Below are positions 40,482 through 49,563 of a DNA stretch of 64,000 nucleotides, one piece after another (position 1 is the stretch's first letter; the number at the start of each line of letters is the position of its first letter). The stretch comes from Dielma sp000508965 (GTDB lineage: Bacteria > Bacillota_I > Bacilli_A > Erysipelotrichales > Erysipelotrichaceae). The translations under genes were made by a program, and so were the position numbers. Under the pieces are notes generated by a model. The model had not been told where the DNA came from. It did no database searches and was given only the letters and a program-made list of their open reading frames with translations. The stretch is taken from NCBI GenBank assembly GCA_000508965.1, contig BAHV02000002.1:186001-250000 (forward strand), in the 5' to 3' direction.

Positions 40482-42124
40482 ACGAAATTGAAAATAAATT
40501 AAAAGAATGTATCTGCGATGCCGTTAATAAAGGTTTTGATTTAACCATCGCAGCCGATGAGGTAACGATTGAAATACCTAAGGATAAGAGTCATGGGGAT
40601 TATGCGACGAATATCGCCATGCAGCTGACACGTAAGCTGCATCAGAACCCTCGTCAGATCGCCGAGAAAATCATTGCCAATGTAGACAAAGCGGCCGGTA
40701 ATCTTGAACAAGCGGAAATTGCAGGACCTGGTTTTATTAATTTTAAAGTGAAGAGCTCAACCTTAGCCAGTGTCATTACTAAGATTTTGGCACAAGGTGA
40801 TGCTTATGGTGAAAATGAAGTCGGCAATCATGAAAAAATCATGGTCGAATATGTATCTGCCAATCCTACCGGTGATCTGCATTTAGGTCATGCCCGCGGA
40901 GCTGCTTGGGGAGATTCATTGACTCGGTGTATGAAAGCCAGCGGTTATGATGTATGCCGTGAATATTATGTGAATGATGCGGGTAATCAAATTAATAATC
41001 TTGCATATTCTTTAATAGCCAGATATCAGCAAAATTTCGGAATTGATGCGCAGATGCCGGAAGATGGCTACTATGGCAAGGATGTTGAAAAGATCGCAAA
41101 GCAGATTGCCGAACGCGACGGTGAAAAATGGCTTAATGCTGATGAAGAGGAACGTTATCAATATTTCCGTAAGGAAGGAATTAAATTTGAATTGGATAAG
41201 CTAAAGGCTGACTTAGGTTTATTCAGAGTAGAATTTGATGTTTGGAGCAGTGAACAGTCATTATATGATAACGGCGAAGTAGAGGCAGCTTTAAATAAGC
41301 TGGTCGATTTAGGTCTGACTTATGAAAAAGATGGCGCAATCTGGTTTAAATCAAGTGAATACGGAGATGATAAAGATCGTGTTCTGCGTAAGTCAGATGG
41401 TTCTAACACCTACCTGCTGCCAGATATTGCCTATCATATCGGCAAGTTTACCCGCGGTTATACTAAGCTGGTCAATCTTTGGGGAGCCGATCACCACGGT
41501 TATATCCCGCGTATGAAAGCAGCGATGCAGGCATTGGGCAAAGATGCTGATGCTTTGGAAGTAGATATTATCCAAATGGTTCGTCTGGTTGAGGACGGCA
41601 TGGAAGTGAAGATGTCAAAGCGTACTGGCAACGCGGTTACCGTGCGTGAGCTCTGCGAAGAAGTCGGTGTTGATGCCGTGCGTTATAACTTTGTGCAGCG
41701 TGCTTTAGATACCCATCTTGACTTTGATTTAGGCCTCGCCCGCAAGCAGTCAAATGAGAATCCGGTTTATTATGCACAGTATGCCCACGCGAGAATTTGC
41801 TCGATTCTGCGTCAGGCAGGTGATGCGGAAATCCCTGAATCATTTGATTTATTAACGCATGAAAAAGAAGTGAGCCTGATGAAATATCTGAATGAATTCC
41901 CTGGTGTGGTCGCGGATGTCGCAGTTCAGCGCGCACCACATAAAATGTGCAACTATATTCAAAAATGCGCACAAAATTTCCACAGTTTCTATGGCGCATG
42001 CAAGGTCATTGACGCTGAAAATCCTGAACTGACCAAGGAACGTCTGGCACTGTTAAAGGCATGCAAAGTAACGCTGAAAAATGCTTTAAACCTCATTGGT
42101 GTTGAAGCGATAGAAAAAATGTAG
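40478..42124 (+). CDS. argS: Arginine--tRNA ligase
   Basis: A 548-residue class I synthetase. The N-terminal Add1 domain covers residues 1-85; the HIGH motif is in NPTGDLHLGHARGAAW, and the KMSKS equivalent is KMSKRTGNAV. The C-terminal anticodon-binding helices end in LKNALNLIGVE. Length and motif spacing are normal. It overlaps DUF1934 by 4 bases and is followed by rpoE after 16 bases. Confidence 0.96.
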   Translation: MNEIENKLKECICDAVNKGFDLTIAADEVTIEIPKDKSHGDYATNIAMQLTRKLHQNPRQIAEKIIANVDKAAGNLEQAEIAGPGFINFKVKSSTLASVITKILAQGDAYGENEVGNHEKIMVEYVSANPTGDLHLGHARGAAWGDSLTRCMKASGYDVCREYYVNDAGNQINNLAYSLIARYQQNFGIDAQMPEDGYYGKDVEKIAKQIAERDGEKWLNADEEERYQYFRKEGIKFELDKLKADLGLFRVEFDVWSSEQSLYDNGEVEAALNKLVDLGLTYEKDGAIWFKSSEYGDDKDRVLRKSDGSNTYLLPDIAYHIGKFTRGYTKLVNLWGADHHGYIPRMKAAMQALGKDADALEVDIIQMVRLVEDGMEVKMSKRTGNAVTVRELCEEVGVDAVRYNFVQRALDTHLDFDLGLARKQSNENPVYYAQYAHARICSILRQAGDAEIPESFDLLTHEKEVSLMKYLNEFPGVVADVAVQRAPHKMCNYIQKCAQNFHSFYGACKVIDAENPELTKERLALLKACKVTLKNALNLIGVEAIEKM

Positions 42125-42140
42125 AAGGAGAATTGTTTGA

Positions 42141-42479
42141 ATGAAGAAACCTATGGTTGACATCGCATTTGATTTGATGTCGAAGAAAAAGAAACCCGTA
42201 TTATTTTTAAAGCTGTGGGAAGAAGTTGCCCAAATCGACGGTTTGACTCCCCAACAGGCAGACGATAATATAGCTCAGTTCTATATGGATTTAGGCCTTG
42301 ATAATCGCTTTGTTCATATGGGTGAAAACAAATGGGATTTAAGATCCCGTCACACCTTTAATGAAGTTGTAGTTGATACTGATGCATTGATCATTGATGA
42401 AAATGATGGTGAAGAGGATGAACTGGAGCTTCTTGATGAAGAAGAGGAAAAAGACGAAATCGTTGAGGATAAATATTAA
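42141..42479 (+). CDS. rpoE: RNA polymerase delta subunit
   Basis: A 112-residue delta subunit specific to Bacillota. The N-terminal HARE-HTH domain (MVDIAFDLMSKKKKPVLFL ... FYMDLGLDNRFVHMGENKWDLRSRH) is followed by a highly acidic tail (DENDGEEDELELLDEEEEK). It helps RNA polymerase recycle and sharpens response to initiating NTPs. Shorter than the Bacillus protein (173) because the tail is short. The start ATG follows GAAGGAGAATTGTTTGA. Confidence 0.92.
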   Translation: MKKPMVDIAFDLMSKKKKPVLFLKLWEEVAQIDGLTPQQADDNIAQFYMDLGLDNRFVHMGENKWDLRSRHTFNEVVVDTDALIIDENDGEEDELELLDEEEEKDEIVEDKY

Positions 42480-42484
42480 TCAAC

Positions 42485-42508
42485 AGCCAGGTGAATGCCT
42501 GGCTTTTA
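42485..42508 (+). terminator. Terminator of the argS-rpoE operon
   Basis: AGCCAGG / CCTGGCT stem followed by TTTTA. Confidence 0.75.
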
Positions 42509-42512
42509 TAAT

Positions 42513-42535
42513 GAAAAAAACACCCGTGAGGGTGT
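42513..42535 (-). terminator. Terminator of the CNNM/CBS gene
   Basis: On the minus strand ACACCC-TCAC-GGGTGT is followed by TTTTTTT; it lies at the stop of the gene. Confidence 0.8.
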
Positions 42536-43836
42536 TAATTAATTTTAAGCTTGACTTTCTCAATACATTTATCCTTTACTTCAAGGATCTCAAAATATAA
42601 ATCGTCGATCTTAATCGTATCTTTTGCGTCATTATCAGGAATAATCCCCAATTGATCAATCAGATAACCGTTGAGTGTTTCATGATTCTCTGAATGCAGT
42701 GACAGCTTTAACTGTTCGTCAAGATCATCGAGTGTAATTGATCCGGCAATAATGTAGCTGCCATCAGCCGTTTTGATAATCGCTTCACTTGGTTCGTCAT
42801 CCTCATCCGATATATCGCCGACAATTTCTTCCACAAGGTCTTCCATGGTAATAATGCCAGCAAAACCGCCGTATTCATCAATCAGAATAGCCATGTATAT
42901 TTTAGCTTTCTGCATCTTTTTGAACAATACATCAATTTTAATACTTTCGGGTACAAAATAAGGCTTTTGAAGAATCGCTTTAAGATCGATTTTATCAAAG
43001 CCATGCTGCTTTGCTTCAAGGATCAAATCCTTTAAATGCAGGATGCCGATAATCTCATCCTGATCATTTTGATAGACAGGAATTCTTGAATATCGCATAG
43101 CCAGCAGTTCATCTAAGTTCTGATTTAGATTTTCATCAAGATCAAGCATGTAAACATCGGGGCGCGGAGTCATAATTTCATAAGCCAGCTTGTCATCAAA
43201 TTCAAAGATACTCTCCATGAATTCCTTGCCTGTCTCATTAATTACACCGCTCTGTGTACCGGCGGCCAGCAATGCCTTGATTTCCTCCTCGGATACAGCA
43301 TCCTCAATATCATCTTGATTCATATGGAAAAGCTTCAATAACGCGGTAACGGATACCGAGAGAATCTTGACAAAGGGAGCTGCAATTTTTGATACAAATA
43401 TGATAATATTCACGCTTGCCAATGATACCTGTTCACTCTTCTGCAGGGCGATACGTTTAGGAAACAGTTCACCAAACACAAGGGTGAAGTATGACAGAAT
43501 CACGGTTACAATGACCACGGCAATCGTTTCGCTGTAAGGCAGATTGAAATGATTGAAGAAGTCGGCAAGGTAAACCGAGATACCGGTAGCGGCACTGGCA
43601 CTGGCAAAGAAGCCGGCCAGCGTAATGGCTACCTGAATCGTTGACAGAAAGCGGTTCGGCTCATCAATCAGCTCTAAGAGCTTTTGTGCCTTGCGGTTGC
43701 CTTCTTGGGCCAGCGCTGATATTTTTGTTTTATTGAGTGATACAACCGCCATTTCTGATGCGGCAAAGAAAGCGTTGATGCCGGTTAAGGCAATGAGTAA
43801 TAAAATCTGTAAGAATAGATCGGGATCAATGTCCAT
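42535..43836 (-). CDS. CNNM/CBS-domain membrane protein (hemolysin C/CorC type)
   Basis: A 433-residue protein: an N-terminal CNNM (DUF21) membrane domain with about four helices (FLQILLLIALTGINAFFAASEM), a CBS pair (EIMTPRPDVYMLDLDENL, IPVYQNDQDEIIGILHLK) and a C-terminal CorC_HlyC domain. Relatives take part in magnesium or cobalt efflux; hemolysin is a historical label. ATG at 43836 is preferred, with AGGAGG 12 bases upstream; the GTG at 43848 overlaps that site. Single gene. Confidence 0.9.
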   Translation of the reverse strand: MDIDPDLFLQILLLIALTGINAFFAASEMAVVSLNKTKISALAQEGNRKAQKLLELIDEPNRFLSTIQVAITLAGFFASASAATGISVYLADFFNHFNLPYSETIAVVIVTVILSYFTLVFGELFPKRIALQKSEQVSLASVNIIIFVSKIAAPFVKILSVSVTALLKLFHMNQDDIEDAVSEEEIKALLAAGTQSGVINETGKEFMESIFEFDDKLAYEIMTPRPDVYMLDLDENLNQNLDELLAMRYSRIPVYQNDQDEIIGILHLKDLILEAKQHGFDKIDLKAILQKPYFVPESIKIDVLFKKMQKAKIYMAILIDEYGGFAGIITMEDLVEEIVGDISDEDDEPSEAIIKTADGSYIIAGSITLDDLDEQLKLSLHSENHETLNGYLIDQLGIIPDNDAKDTIKIDDLYFEILEVKDKCIEKVKLKIN

Positions 43837-43976
43837 TCGATCATCCACCTCCTAATAAATTGAAAAAATAATAACATAAGACAGACGAAAAAGCAAATGA
43901 CGTCTTTGTCACACAAAAAAGCTATATTTTATGCAAAGGTTGCAGTTTTAGGCTTTCAATTTGATGTTAGTTTGAG

Positions 43977-43982
43977 TATAAT
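43977..43982 (+). promoter_or_regulatory. -10 element of fba
   Basis: Perfect TATAAT 35 bases before the fba start; the -35 (near TTTCAA at 43954) is weak. Confidence 0.5.
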
Positions 43983-44017
43983 ACTTGTGTATAACCAATA
44001 AAAGGAGGAATTTATTT

Positions 44018-44884
44018 ATGGCATTAGTATCAGCAAAAGAAATGCTTGAAAAAGCACATGCAGGTCATTATGCAGTTGGTCAATTCAATATCAATAACCT
44101 TGAATGGACAAAAATGATTTTATTAGCAGCTCAGGAAACAAATTCACCAGTTATCTTAGGTGTAAGTGAAGGCGCTGGAAAATACATGACCGGTTACAAA
44201 ACAGTAGCTGACATGGTTAAAGCTATGATCGATGAAATGGGTATCACTGTACCTGTTGCATTACATTTGGATCACGGTTCATATGAAGGTGCTAAAAAAT
44301 GCATCGAAGCTGGTTTCTCTTCAGTAATGTTTGATGGATCTCACTATCCATTTGAAGAAAACGTTGAAAAATCAAAAGAAATTATCGCTTTAGCTCATTC
44401 ACAAGGCATTTCTGTTGAATGTGAAGTTGGCGCTATCGGCGGTGAAGAAGACGGCGTTATCGGCAGCGGTGAAGTTGCTGATCCTGAAGAATGTGCTAAG
44501 ATTGCAGCATTAGGCGTAGATATGCTGGCTGCAGGTATTGGTAACATTCACGGTAAATATCCTGAAAACTGGAAAGGTTTGAACTTTGATGTACTTGCTG
44601 AAATCCAAGCTAAAACTAACGGTAAACCATTAGTTCTGCACGGTGGTTCAGGGATTCCTACTGACATGATCAAAAAAGCTATCTCTTTGGGTGTTTCTAA
44701 GATCAATGTTAACACTGAGTGTCAGTTAGTATTTGCTGACGCAACTCGTAAATACATCGAAGCAGGCAAAGACTTGGAAGGCAAAGGCTTTGACCCACGT
44801 AAATTATTAGCTCCTGGCTGCAATGCAATCAAGGAACTGGTTATTGATAAAATCAAAGAATTTGGTTCTGACAATCAGGCTTAA
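44018..44884 (+). CDS. fba: Fructose-bisphosphate aldolase, class II
   Basis: A 288-residue zinc aldolase of glycolysis. The metal and substrate motifs are LHLDHGSYEGAKKC (His, Asp), VECEVGAIGGEEDG, GIGNIHGKYPENW, VLHGGSGIPTDMIKKA and KINVNTECQ. ATG at 44018 follows AAAAGGAGGAATTTATT; the frame reads from 43985 but the -10 is at 43977, so that start is out. A terminator follows. Codon use looks like that of a highly expressed gene (many preferred codons). Confidence 0.96.
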   Translation: MALVSAKEMLEKAHAGHYAVGQFNINNLEWTKMILLAAQETNSPVILGVSEGAGKYMTGYKTVADMVKAMIDEMGITVPVALHLDHGSYEGAKKCIEAGFSSVMFDGSHYPFEENVEKSKEIIALAHSQGISVECEVGAIGGEEDGVIGSGEVADPEECAKIAALGVDMLAAGIGNIHGKYPENWKGLNFDVLAEIQAKTNGKPLVLHGGSGIPTDMIKKAISLGVSKINVNTECQLVFADATRKYIEAGKDLEGKGFDPRKLLAPGCNAIKELVIDKIKEFGSDNQA

Positions 44885-44897
44885 TTTAAGAAATAAT

Positions 44898-44923
44898 GCT
44901 GGCTGTATGCCAGCTTTTTCTTT
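44898..44923 (+). terminator. Terminator of fba
   Basis: GCTGGC-TGTAT-GCCAGC followed by TTTTTCTTT. Confidence 0.88.
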
Positions 44924-44930
44924 GTTCCTG

Positions 44931-44958
44931 TTGAGAAACAGGTGATTTGTGCTATACT
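44931..44958 (+). promoter_or_regulatory. Promoter of the lysine-rich protein gene
   Basis: TTGAGA (44931-44936), 16-base spacer and TATACT (44953-44958), 38 bases before the ATG. Confidence 0.6.
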
Positions 44959-44996
44959 TTAAGTAGTTATATACCATTAAAGGAGTGTGTACGACG

Positions 44997-46268
44997 ATGG
45001 CTAAGAAGAACGATGTTTTGAAAAAGAAAATCGAAAAGAAAGCAGAAGCAGTCAAAGAGGTTATAGGGGAAGAACCAGCTGTTGAACCTAAAAAGATTAC
45101 AGCCGCTGAAGAACCTAAGAAAATTGCCGCAAAAGCAGCGCCGAAGAGAATTTCCGCAAAAGAAACTCCTAAAAAAATAACGGCTAAGGAAGAACCTAAA
45201 AAAATCGCCGCCAAGGCAGCGCCTAAGAAGCTTGAAAATAAGGCTGAGCCGGAAGAAAAAGAAGCGGCAGCTGCTGTGGAAGTGAAGAAGGCAGTTCGTA
45301 AGAGCAAAGTCAAGACGGAAACGCCTAAGGCTGAAGCAAAACCGAAAAAAGCGGTGAATGCTAAGACAGAGACGCCTGAGGAAAAGGCTAAGCCAACTCG
45401 TAGGACAACGAAAAAGGCTGTTGGGGAAGCCAAAGAAGATAAAACGAAAAAAGCTGTAAAACGGCCTGCTAAAGAAGCCGAAGCAGAAGCGGTTGTTTTA
45501 CCGTTCACCGCAGAAGAAGGTATTCAGAAGATGAATGCAATGAATATTTTCTATACTTTTGATGAATATCATCGCTTATTGATTGAAAATGAAACAATTA
45601 CAAAAGCCATTGAGGCGATCATTGATGAATGCAGGCTGGTAGATTTTGACCGTTCGGTGCTCGAGGTGCTGTATGGTGATCTGGTACGCCGTGTTGATGT
45701 GAAGACCAGCGATTTCAAGGCGATGAAGAAAACGCTTGAAGAAATTATGAACCGCAAGACAACTAGCTTTGAGGAAGATTCACAGCTATACCACGATGCT
45801 TTCTATTTTGCCGGCAAGCTGTTGGAATACGGTGAACGTTTCAAATTATCAACAACTGATAAATTAAAGGCATGGATCGGTGTAGATATGGTTCAATACT
45901 ATAATTTCTACATGGATATGGCTTTAAAGGTATTGCCTGAATGGGCAGATAAAGATGTGGATATTTATGAGGATTTCATGAGTGAGGTATGCACGCAGTT
46001 TACGGATTTGTGTGCTGAATTAGAATTCCGCTTCCAGATCGATCTGGCTGATATTCAGATTGCTCATGGCTTTTACAGCAAGGGTGATTCAACGTTTGAA
46101 TATTTGCTGAGAGAAAATGAAATCAAGGATTATATCTATTATCGTTATGCGCATGCCTATGTTGATATTAATTTAGATAAGGCTAAATGGATTGCTAACC
46201 GGGCATTTGCTGTTGTTGATAAACGTTATGTTTATTATCCATTGCTTGTTGAAATTGCAAATCGTTAA
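44997..46268 (+). CDS. Lysine/alanine-rich repeat protein with an uncharacterised C-terminal domain
   Basis: A 423-residue protein in two parts. The first 150 residues are almost only Lys, Ala, Glu, Pro and Thr, with an imperfect 27-residue repeat (EEPKKIAAKAAPK at both ends of unit one) and further TPKAEAKPKKA units; this resembles histone H1-like or linker regions. The rest (EEGIQKMNAMNIFYTFDEYH to the end) is a mostly helical domain that I do not recognise, ending in SKGDSTFEYLLRENEIK ... KRYVYYPLLVEIANR. No membrane segment. Start ATG follows AAAGGAGTGTGTACGACG. It sits just before rsmG-parB, where other genomes carry different genes. Confidence 0.6.
   Translation: MAKKNDVLKKKIEKKAEAVKEVIGEEPAVEPKKITAAEEPKKIAAKAAPKRISAKETPKKITAKEEPKKIAAKAAPKKLENKAEPEEKEAAAAVEVKKAVRKSKVKTETPKAEAKPKKAVNAKTETPEEKAKPTRRTTKKAVGEAKEDKTKKAVKRPAKEAEAEAVVLPFTAEEGIQKMNAMNIFYTFDEYHRLLIENETITKAIEAIIDECRLVDFDRSVLEVLYGDLVRRVDVKTSDFKAMKKTLEEIMNRKTTSFEEDSQLYHDAFYFAGKLLEYGERFKLSTTDKLKAWIGVDMVQYYNFYMDMALKVLPEWADKDVDIYEDFMSEVCTQFTDLCAELEFRFQIDLADIQIAHGFYSKGDSTFEYLLRENEIKDYIYYRYAHAYVDINLDKAKWIANRAFAVVDKRYVYYPLLVEIANR
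45108..45269 (+). repeat. 81-bp imperfect direct repeat in the lysine-rich gene
   Basis: GAAGAACCTAA begins at 45108 and again at 45189, exactly 27 codons apart. The second unit keeps only the first 13 residues well. It encodes EEPKKIAAKAAPK and flanking Lys/Ala-rich residues. Confidence 0.65.
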
Positions 46269-46274
46269 AGACTC

Positions 46275-46306
46275 AGGAGAAATCGCAAGGTTTCTCCTTT
46301 CTTTGA
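46275..46306 (+). terminator. Terminator of the lysine-rich protein gene
   Basis: AGGAGAAA / TTTCTCCT with an 8-base loop and a following TTCTTT. Confidence 0.8.
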
Positions 46307-46373
46307 TTTTATGGTTTTATTAAAAAAGCTCACTTTCCAGTGGATAGTTATTCAGCTTTAGCGGTTTTTTTGA

Positions 46374-46379
46374 TATAAT
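46374..46379 (+). promoter_or_regulatory. -10 element of rsmG-parB operon
   Basis: TGA before a perfect TATAAT, an extended -10 pattern, 23 bases before the rsmG ATG. Confidence 0.5.
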
Positions 46380-46401
46380 ATGACTTACTGGAGGAATATT
46401 G

Positions 46402-47121
46402 ATGACAGCAAATTTTACACAGGACACATTTTATGAGACGCTCAGGTGTCATGGCATCGAGTTAAGCGATAAGCAGAAGCAGCAGTTTGATGTTTATGCA
46501 AAGATGCTTGTGGAATGGAATGAAAAAATGAATTTAACGGCGATTACGCAGATTGATGAAATTTATGAAAAGCATTTTCTTGATTCCATTTTACCAAGCT
46601 TTGTTTTTGATATCAGCGGTTCTTTGTGTGATGTTGGCGCAGGAGCCGGTTTCCCATCAATTCCTCTGAAAATCGTATATCCGCAGTTATCGGTCACGAT
46701 TATAGAAACTTTGGGGAAAAGAGTTACGTTCTTAAATGAATTAGTTAAAGCACTGGCACTGGAGGATGTTCAATGCCTGCATGCGCGTGCGGAAGAGGCA
46801 TGTGCGGATTTCAGGGAGAGCTTTGATCATGTAACAGCTAGAGCAGTGGCAAATTTGCCGATGCTTTCTGAATTATGTATTCCTTTTATTCGGGTCGGCG
46901 GCAGTTTTATCGCCATGAAGGGCGCCGGCGGTCACGAAGAGGTGGAGGCAGCCAAGAAAGCGATTCGGGTTTTAGGCTGTGAGCTGAGAAACAGCAGTGA
47001 TGTGAATTTGAGTGACGGATCTTTAAGGGTAAATGTTGAATTTGTGAAGGTTAAATCAACGCCGAAGCAATATCCGAGGGCGTTTGCTAAGATTAAGAAG
47101 AATCCGTTAAGAGGAGAATAG
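46402..47121 (+). CDS. rsmG: 16S rRNA (guanine527-N7)-methyltransferase RsmG
   Basis: A 239-residue methyltransferase that modifies G527 of 16S rRNA. The SAM-binding motif is LCDVGAGAGFPSIPLKIVYP, with IIETLGKRVTFLNELV and DHVTARAVANLPMLSELC as further markers. ATG at 46402 has GGAGG 8 bases before; the TTG at 46399 is less likely. It heads the cluster rsmG-noc-parA-parB, a layout common near oriC of Bacillota. Confidence 0.95.
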   Translation: MTANFTQDTFYETLRCHGIELSDKQKQQFDVYAKMLVEWNEKMNLTAITQIDEIYEKHFLDSILPSFVFDISGSLCDVGAGAGFPSIPLKIVYPQLSVTIIETLGKRVTFLNELVKALALEDVQCLHARAEEACADFRESFDHVTARAVANLPMLSELCIPFIRVGGSFIAMKGAGGHEEVEAAKKAIRVLGCELRNSSDVNLSDGSLRVNVEFVKVKSTPKQYPRAFAKIKKNPLRGE

Positions 47122-47124
47122 AAG

Positions 47125-47883
47125 ATGAAAGAAACGAAGATTATACCGATTGAGCGGATCGTGCCCAATCCTTATCAGCCGCGGTTGGAATTTAATGAAG
47201 AATCGCTGTTTGATCTGGCTCAGTCGATCCGGGAGAATGGTCTGATTCAGCCAATTTCAGTTCGTGAGGCAAAGGGACATTTTGAAATTGTAGCCGGTGA
47301 GCGCCGTTTCAGAGCCATGCAGCTGCTGGGTATGACAGAGGTCAGCGCTTATGTGATGGATGCTGATGAGATGCAGATGGCTGAACTAGCGCTTGTGGAA
47401 AATGTACAGCGTGAGAATTTAAGTGCGATTGAGGAAGCGAAGGCTTATCTTCAAATCATGAAAATAACCGGCTGCACACAAAGTCAGCTGGCAATGAAGA
47501 TGGGTAAATCACAAAGCTCAATTGCGAACAAAATTCGTCTGTTGAATCTTGATGATAATATTCAAAATGCTGTTTCCAGTAAAATTATTACGGAGCGTCA
47601 CGCACGGGCGCTGATCGGTGTGGAAAATGAGAAACAGCAGGAATTTCTTGAAAAGATCGTTAAAAAGGGTCTGAACGTTGCTCAGACAGAGAAATTAGTT
47701 CAGGAATCAATGAATCATGAGAAGAAAACGCGTGTTAAAGGCTTCGCCCGTGATATCCGAGTTGCGGTGAATACGGTGAAACAGGCGTTCTCTATGATCT
47801 TGAAAACCGGTATCAATGCCGAATTAAATGAAGTTGAAACGGACGATGATTATCAAATGATCATTCGTTTCCCCAAGAGTTAA
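47125..47883 (+). CDS. noc: ParB-like nucleoid occlusion protein (Noc type)
   Basis: A 252-residue ParB-family protein. The N-terminal ParB/Srx fold includes VPNPYQPRLEFNEESL and the CTP-binding AGERRFRAMQ; the central HTH is LAMKMGKSQSSIANKIRLLNL. The position between rsmG and parA is that of noc in Bacillus. Bacillus Noc has about 30 extra N-terminal residues, including an amphipathic membrane-binding helix; here residue 1 is only ten residues from that fold, and the ATG is fixed by GAGGAGAATAGAAG. It may thus lack membrane anchoring or be a second ParB. Confidence 0.85.
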   Translation: MKETKIIPIERIVPNPYQPRLEFNEESLFDLAQSIRENGLIQPISVREAKGHFEIVAGERRFRAMQLLGMTEVSAYVMDADEMQMAELALVENVQRENLSAIEEAKAYLQIMKITGCTQSQLAMKMGKSQSSIANKIRLLNLDDNIQNAVSSKIITERHARALIGVENEKQQEFLEKIVKKGLNVAQTEKLVQESMNHEKKTRVKGFARDIRVAVNTVKQAFSMILKTGINAELNEVETDDDYQMIIRFPKS

Positions 47884-47898
47884 GAAGGAAGTGTACAT

Positions 47899-48678
47899 AT
47901 GGGTAAAATTATTGCAGTTTCAAATCAGAAGGGCGGCGTTGGCAAAACAACGACGAGTATTAATCTGGCTGCAGGCTTAGGTTATCTGGGCAAAAAGGTA
48001 CTATTGGTTGATTTTGATCCGCAGGGCAATGCTTCTCAGGGTGTCGGCGCATCCTTAAAGGGAAATCAGCTCAGCGTATATAATCTGATCATGGAAGATT
48101 ATCATGTGAAGGATATCCGCAAAACTTTATCAACACCGCCGATTGATGTAGTGCCTTCCAATATTTCACTGGCTGGCGCTGATTTGCAGATGATTAAATT
48201 CGAAGTAGGCAAAGAAATGCTGCTGAAGAATAAACTGGATGAGGTAAAGGATGAATATGATTTCATTATCATTGACTGTCCGCCGTCATTGGGTCTGCTG
48301 AATACGAATGCTTTGACAGCAGCTGATGCAGTCATGATTCCTATTCAGTGTGAATATTACGCATTAGAGGGTGTTACTCAGCTTTTGCTGACGATCCGCC
48401 TTGTGCAGCAGCTATTTAATAAGAATCTGATTATTGAGGGTGTACTGCTGACGATGTTTGATGCTCGTACTAAATTAAGCGTTGAGGTTCAGCAGGAAGT
48501 GCGCAAGCATTTTAAAGAGCGGGTTTATAAGAACTATATTCCGCGTAACATTAAATTGTCGGAAGCGCCTTCCCATGGCCAGTCAATTTTTGAATATGAT
48601 ATTCGCTGTGACGGAGCCAAGGCTTATGCGGGCTTAGCCAGCGAAGTAGTTAAACAAAACAGTGAGGAGGCGGCATAA
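47899..48678 (+). CDS. parA: Chromosome partitioning ATPase ParA (Soj)
   Basis: A 259-residue deviant Walker ATPase. The motif KGGVGKTTT (two Lys) begins at residue 11, with DFDPQGNASQGVG and DFIIIDCPPSLGLL as Walker A' and B. It works with ParB to place the origin and controls initiation through DnaA in Bacillus. AAGAAGGAAGTGTACAT precedes the ATG; parB overlaps its stop (TAATG). Confidence 0.95.
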   Translation: MGKIIAVSNQKGGVGKTTTSINLAAGLGYLGKKVLLVDFDPQGNASQGVGASLKGNQLSVYNLIMEDYHVKDIRKTLSTPPIDVVPSNISLAGADLQMIKFEVGKEMLLKNKLDEVKDEYDFIIIDCPPSLGLLNTNALTAADAVMIPIQCEYYALEGVTQLLLTIRLVQQLFNKNLIIEGVLLTMFDARTKLSVEVQQEVRKHFKERVYKNYIPRNIKLSEAPSHGQSIFEYDIRCDGAKAYAGLASEVVKQNSEEAA

Positions 48679-49562
48679 TGGCAAAGAAAAAAGAAGAGCC
48701 GCGTATGGGCCAGGGACTGAACGCGATCTTTGGTGATGACATCGGCAGTCTGCTGGAAGATATTCAGCATGGCAATGCAGAGGGCAGCAGTCCTAAAATG
48801 GAACTGCCCATTGATGAGATCAAACCGAATCCGTATCAGCCGAGAAAACAGTTTGATGAAAAGAAACTGCAGGAACTCTCAGAAAGCATCGCAAGTCATG
48901 GTGTCTTCACACCGATTCTTGTTAAGCAGGGAATTTCCGGTTACGAGTTAGTTGCCGGTGAGCGCCGTCTGCGTGCGGCTAAGCTGGCAGGATTAAAGAC
49001 AATTCCGGGTATTTTGGTGGAATTTGATGATCAGCAGATGATGGAAATCGCACTGCTTGAAAATATTCAGCGTGAAGATTTAAATGCCATTGAGGAAGCG
49101 GCCGGCTATCAAAAAATTATTGAACGCCTTGGTTATACTCAGGAACAGCTGGCTAAGCGGGTCGGCAAATCCCGTGAGCATGTGACCAATATGCTGAGAT
49201 TGCTGAAACTGCCGAAGTCAATTCAGAATTATGTCATTGACGGTAAACTTTCAATGGGGCATGTGCGTGCGATGGCTAATGTAGAAGATCATGAAACAAT
49301 GGAACTGATTGCGAAACAGGCGATTAATGAAAAGTTGAGTGTAAGAGCCGTTGAAGGTTTAGTGAAAAAACTTCATGAACCAAAGAAACCAACGATTGAA
49401 AAGAAACCGGATGCCCATCTTGCAGATCTGCAGGGCCGGCTTCAGGATAAATTTCAGACTAAGGTTTCACTTGACAATAAGCAATTAGTGATTCATTATC
49501 ATGGATATGATGATCTGAATCGTATATTGGAGATTCTTGACTGTTTAGACGCAGAAGATTAG
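48678..49562 (+). CDS. parB: Chromosome partitioning protein ParB (Spo0J)
   Basis: A 294-residue CTPase clamp that loads at parS sites. The start MGQGLNAIFGDD matches the GLGRGLDALF-type box that stimulates ParA. The ParB fold shows IKPNPYQPRKQFD and VAGERRLRAAKLAG, and the HTH is LAKRVGKSREHVTNMLRLLKL. The last 40 residues form the dimer domain. No parS site (TGTTTCACGTGAAACA-type) was seen by eye in this stretch. Confidence 0.95.
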   Translation: MAKKKEEPRMGQGLNAIFGDDIGSLLEDIQHGNAEGSSPKMELPIDEIKPNPYQPRKQFDEKKLQELSESIASHGVFTPILVKQGISGYELVAGERRLRAAKLAGLKTIPGILVEFDDQQMMEIALLENIQREDLNAIEEAAGYQKIIERLGYTQEQLAKRVGKSREHVTNMLRLLKLPKSIQNYVIDGKLSMGHVRAMANVEDHETMELIAKQAINEKLSVRAVEGLVKKLHEPKKPTIEKKPDAHLADLQGRLQDKFQTKVSLDNKQLVIHYHGYDDLNRILEILDCLDAED

Positions 49563-49563
49563 T

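Noticed and set aside
44807..45508. 233-codon minus-strand frame rich in Ala, Phe and Ser
   Set aside because: It is the antisense of the Lys/Glu/Ala-rich repeat gene, which has promoter, RBS and terminator.
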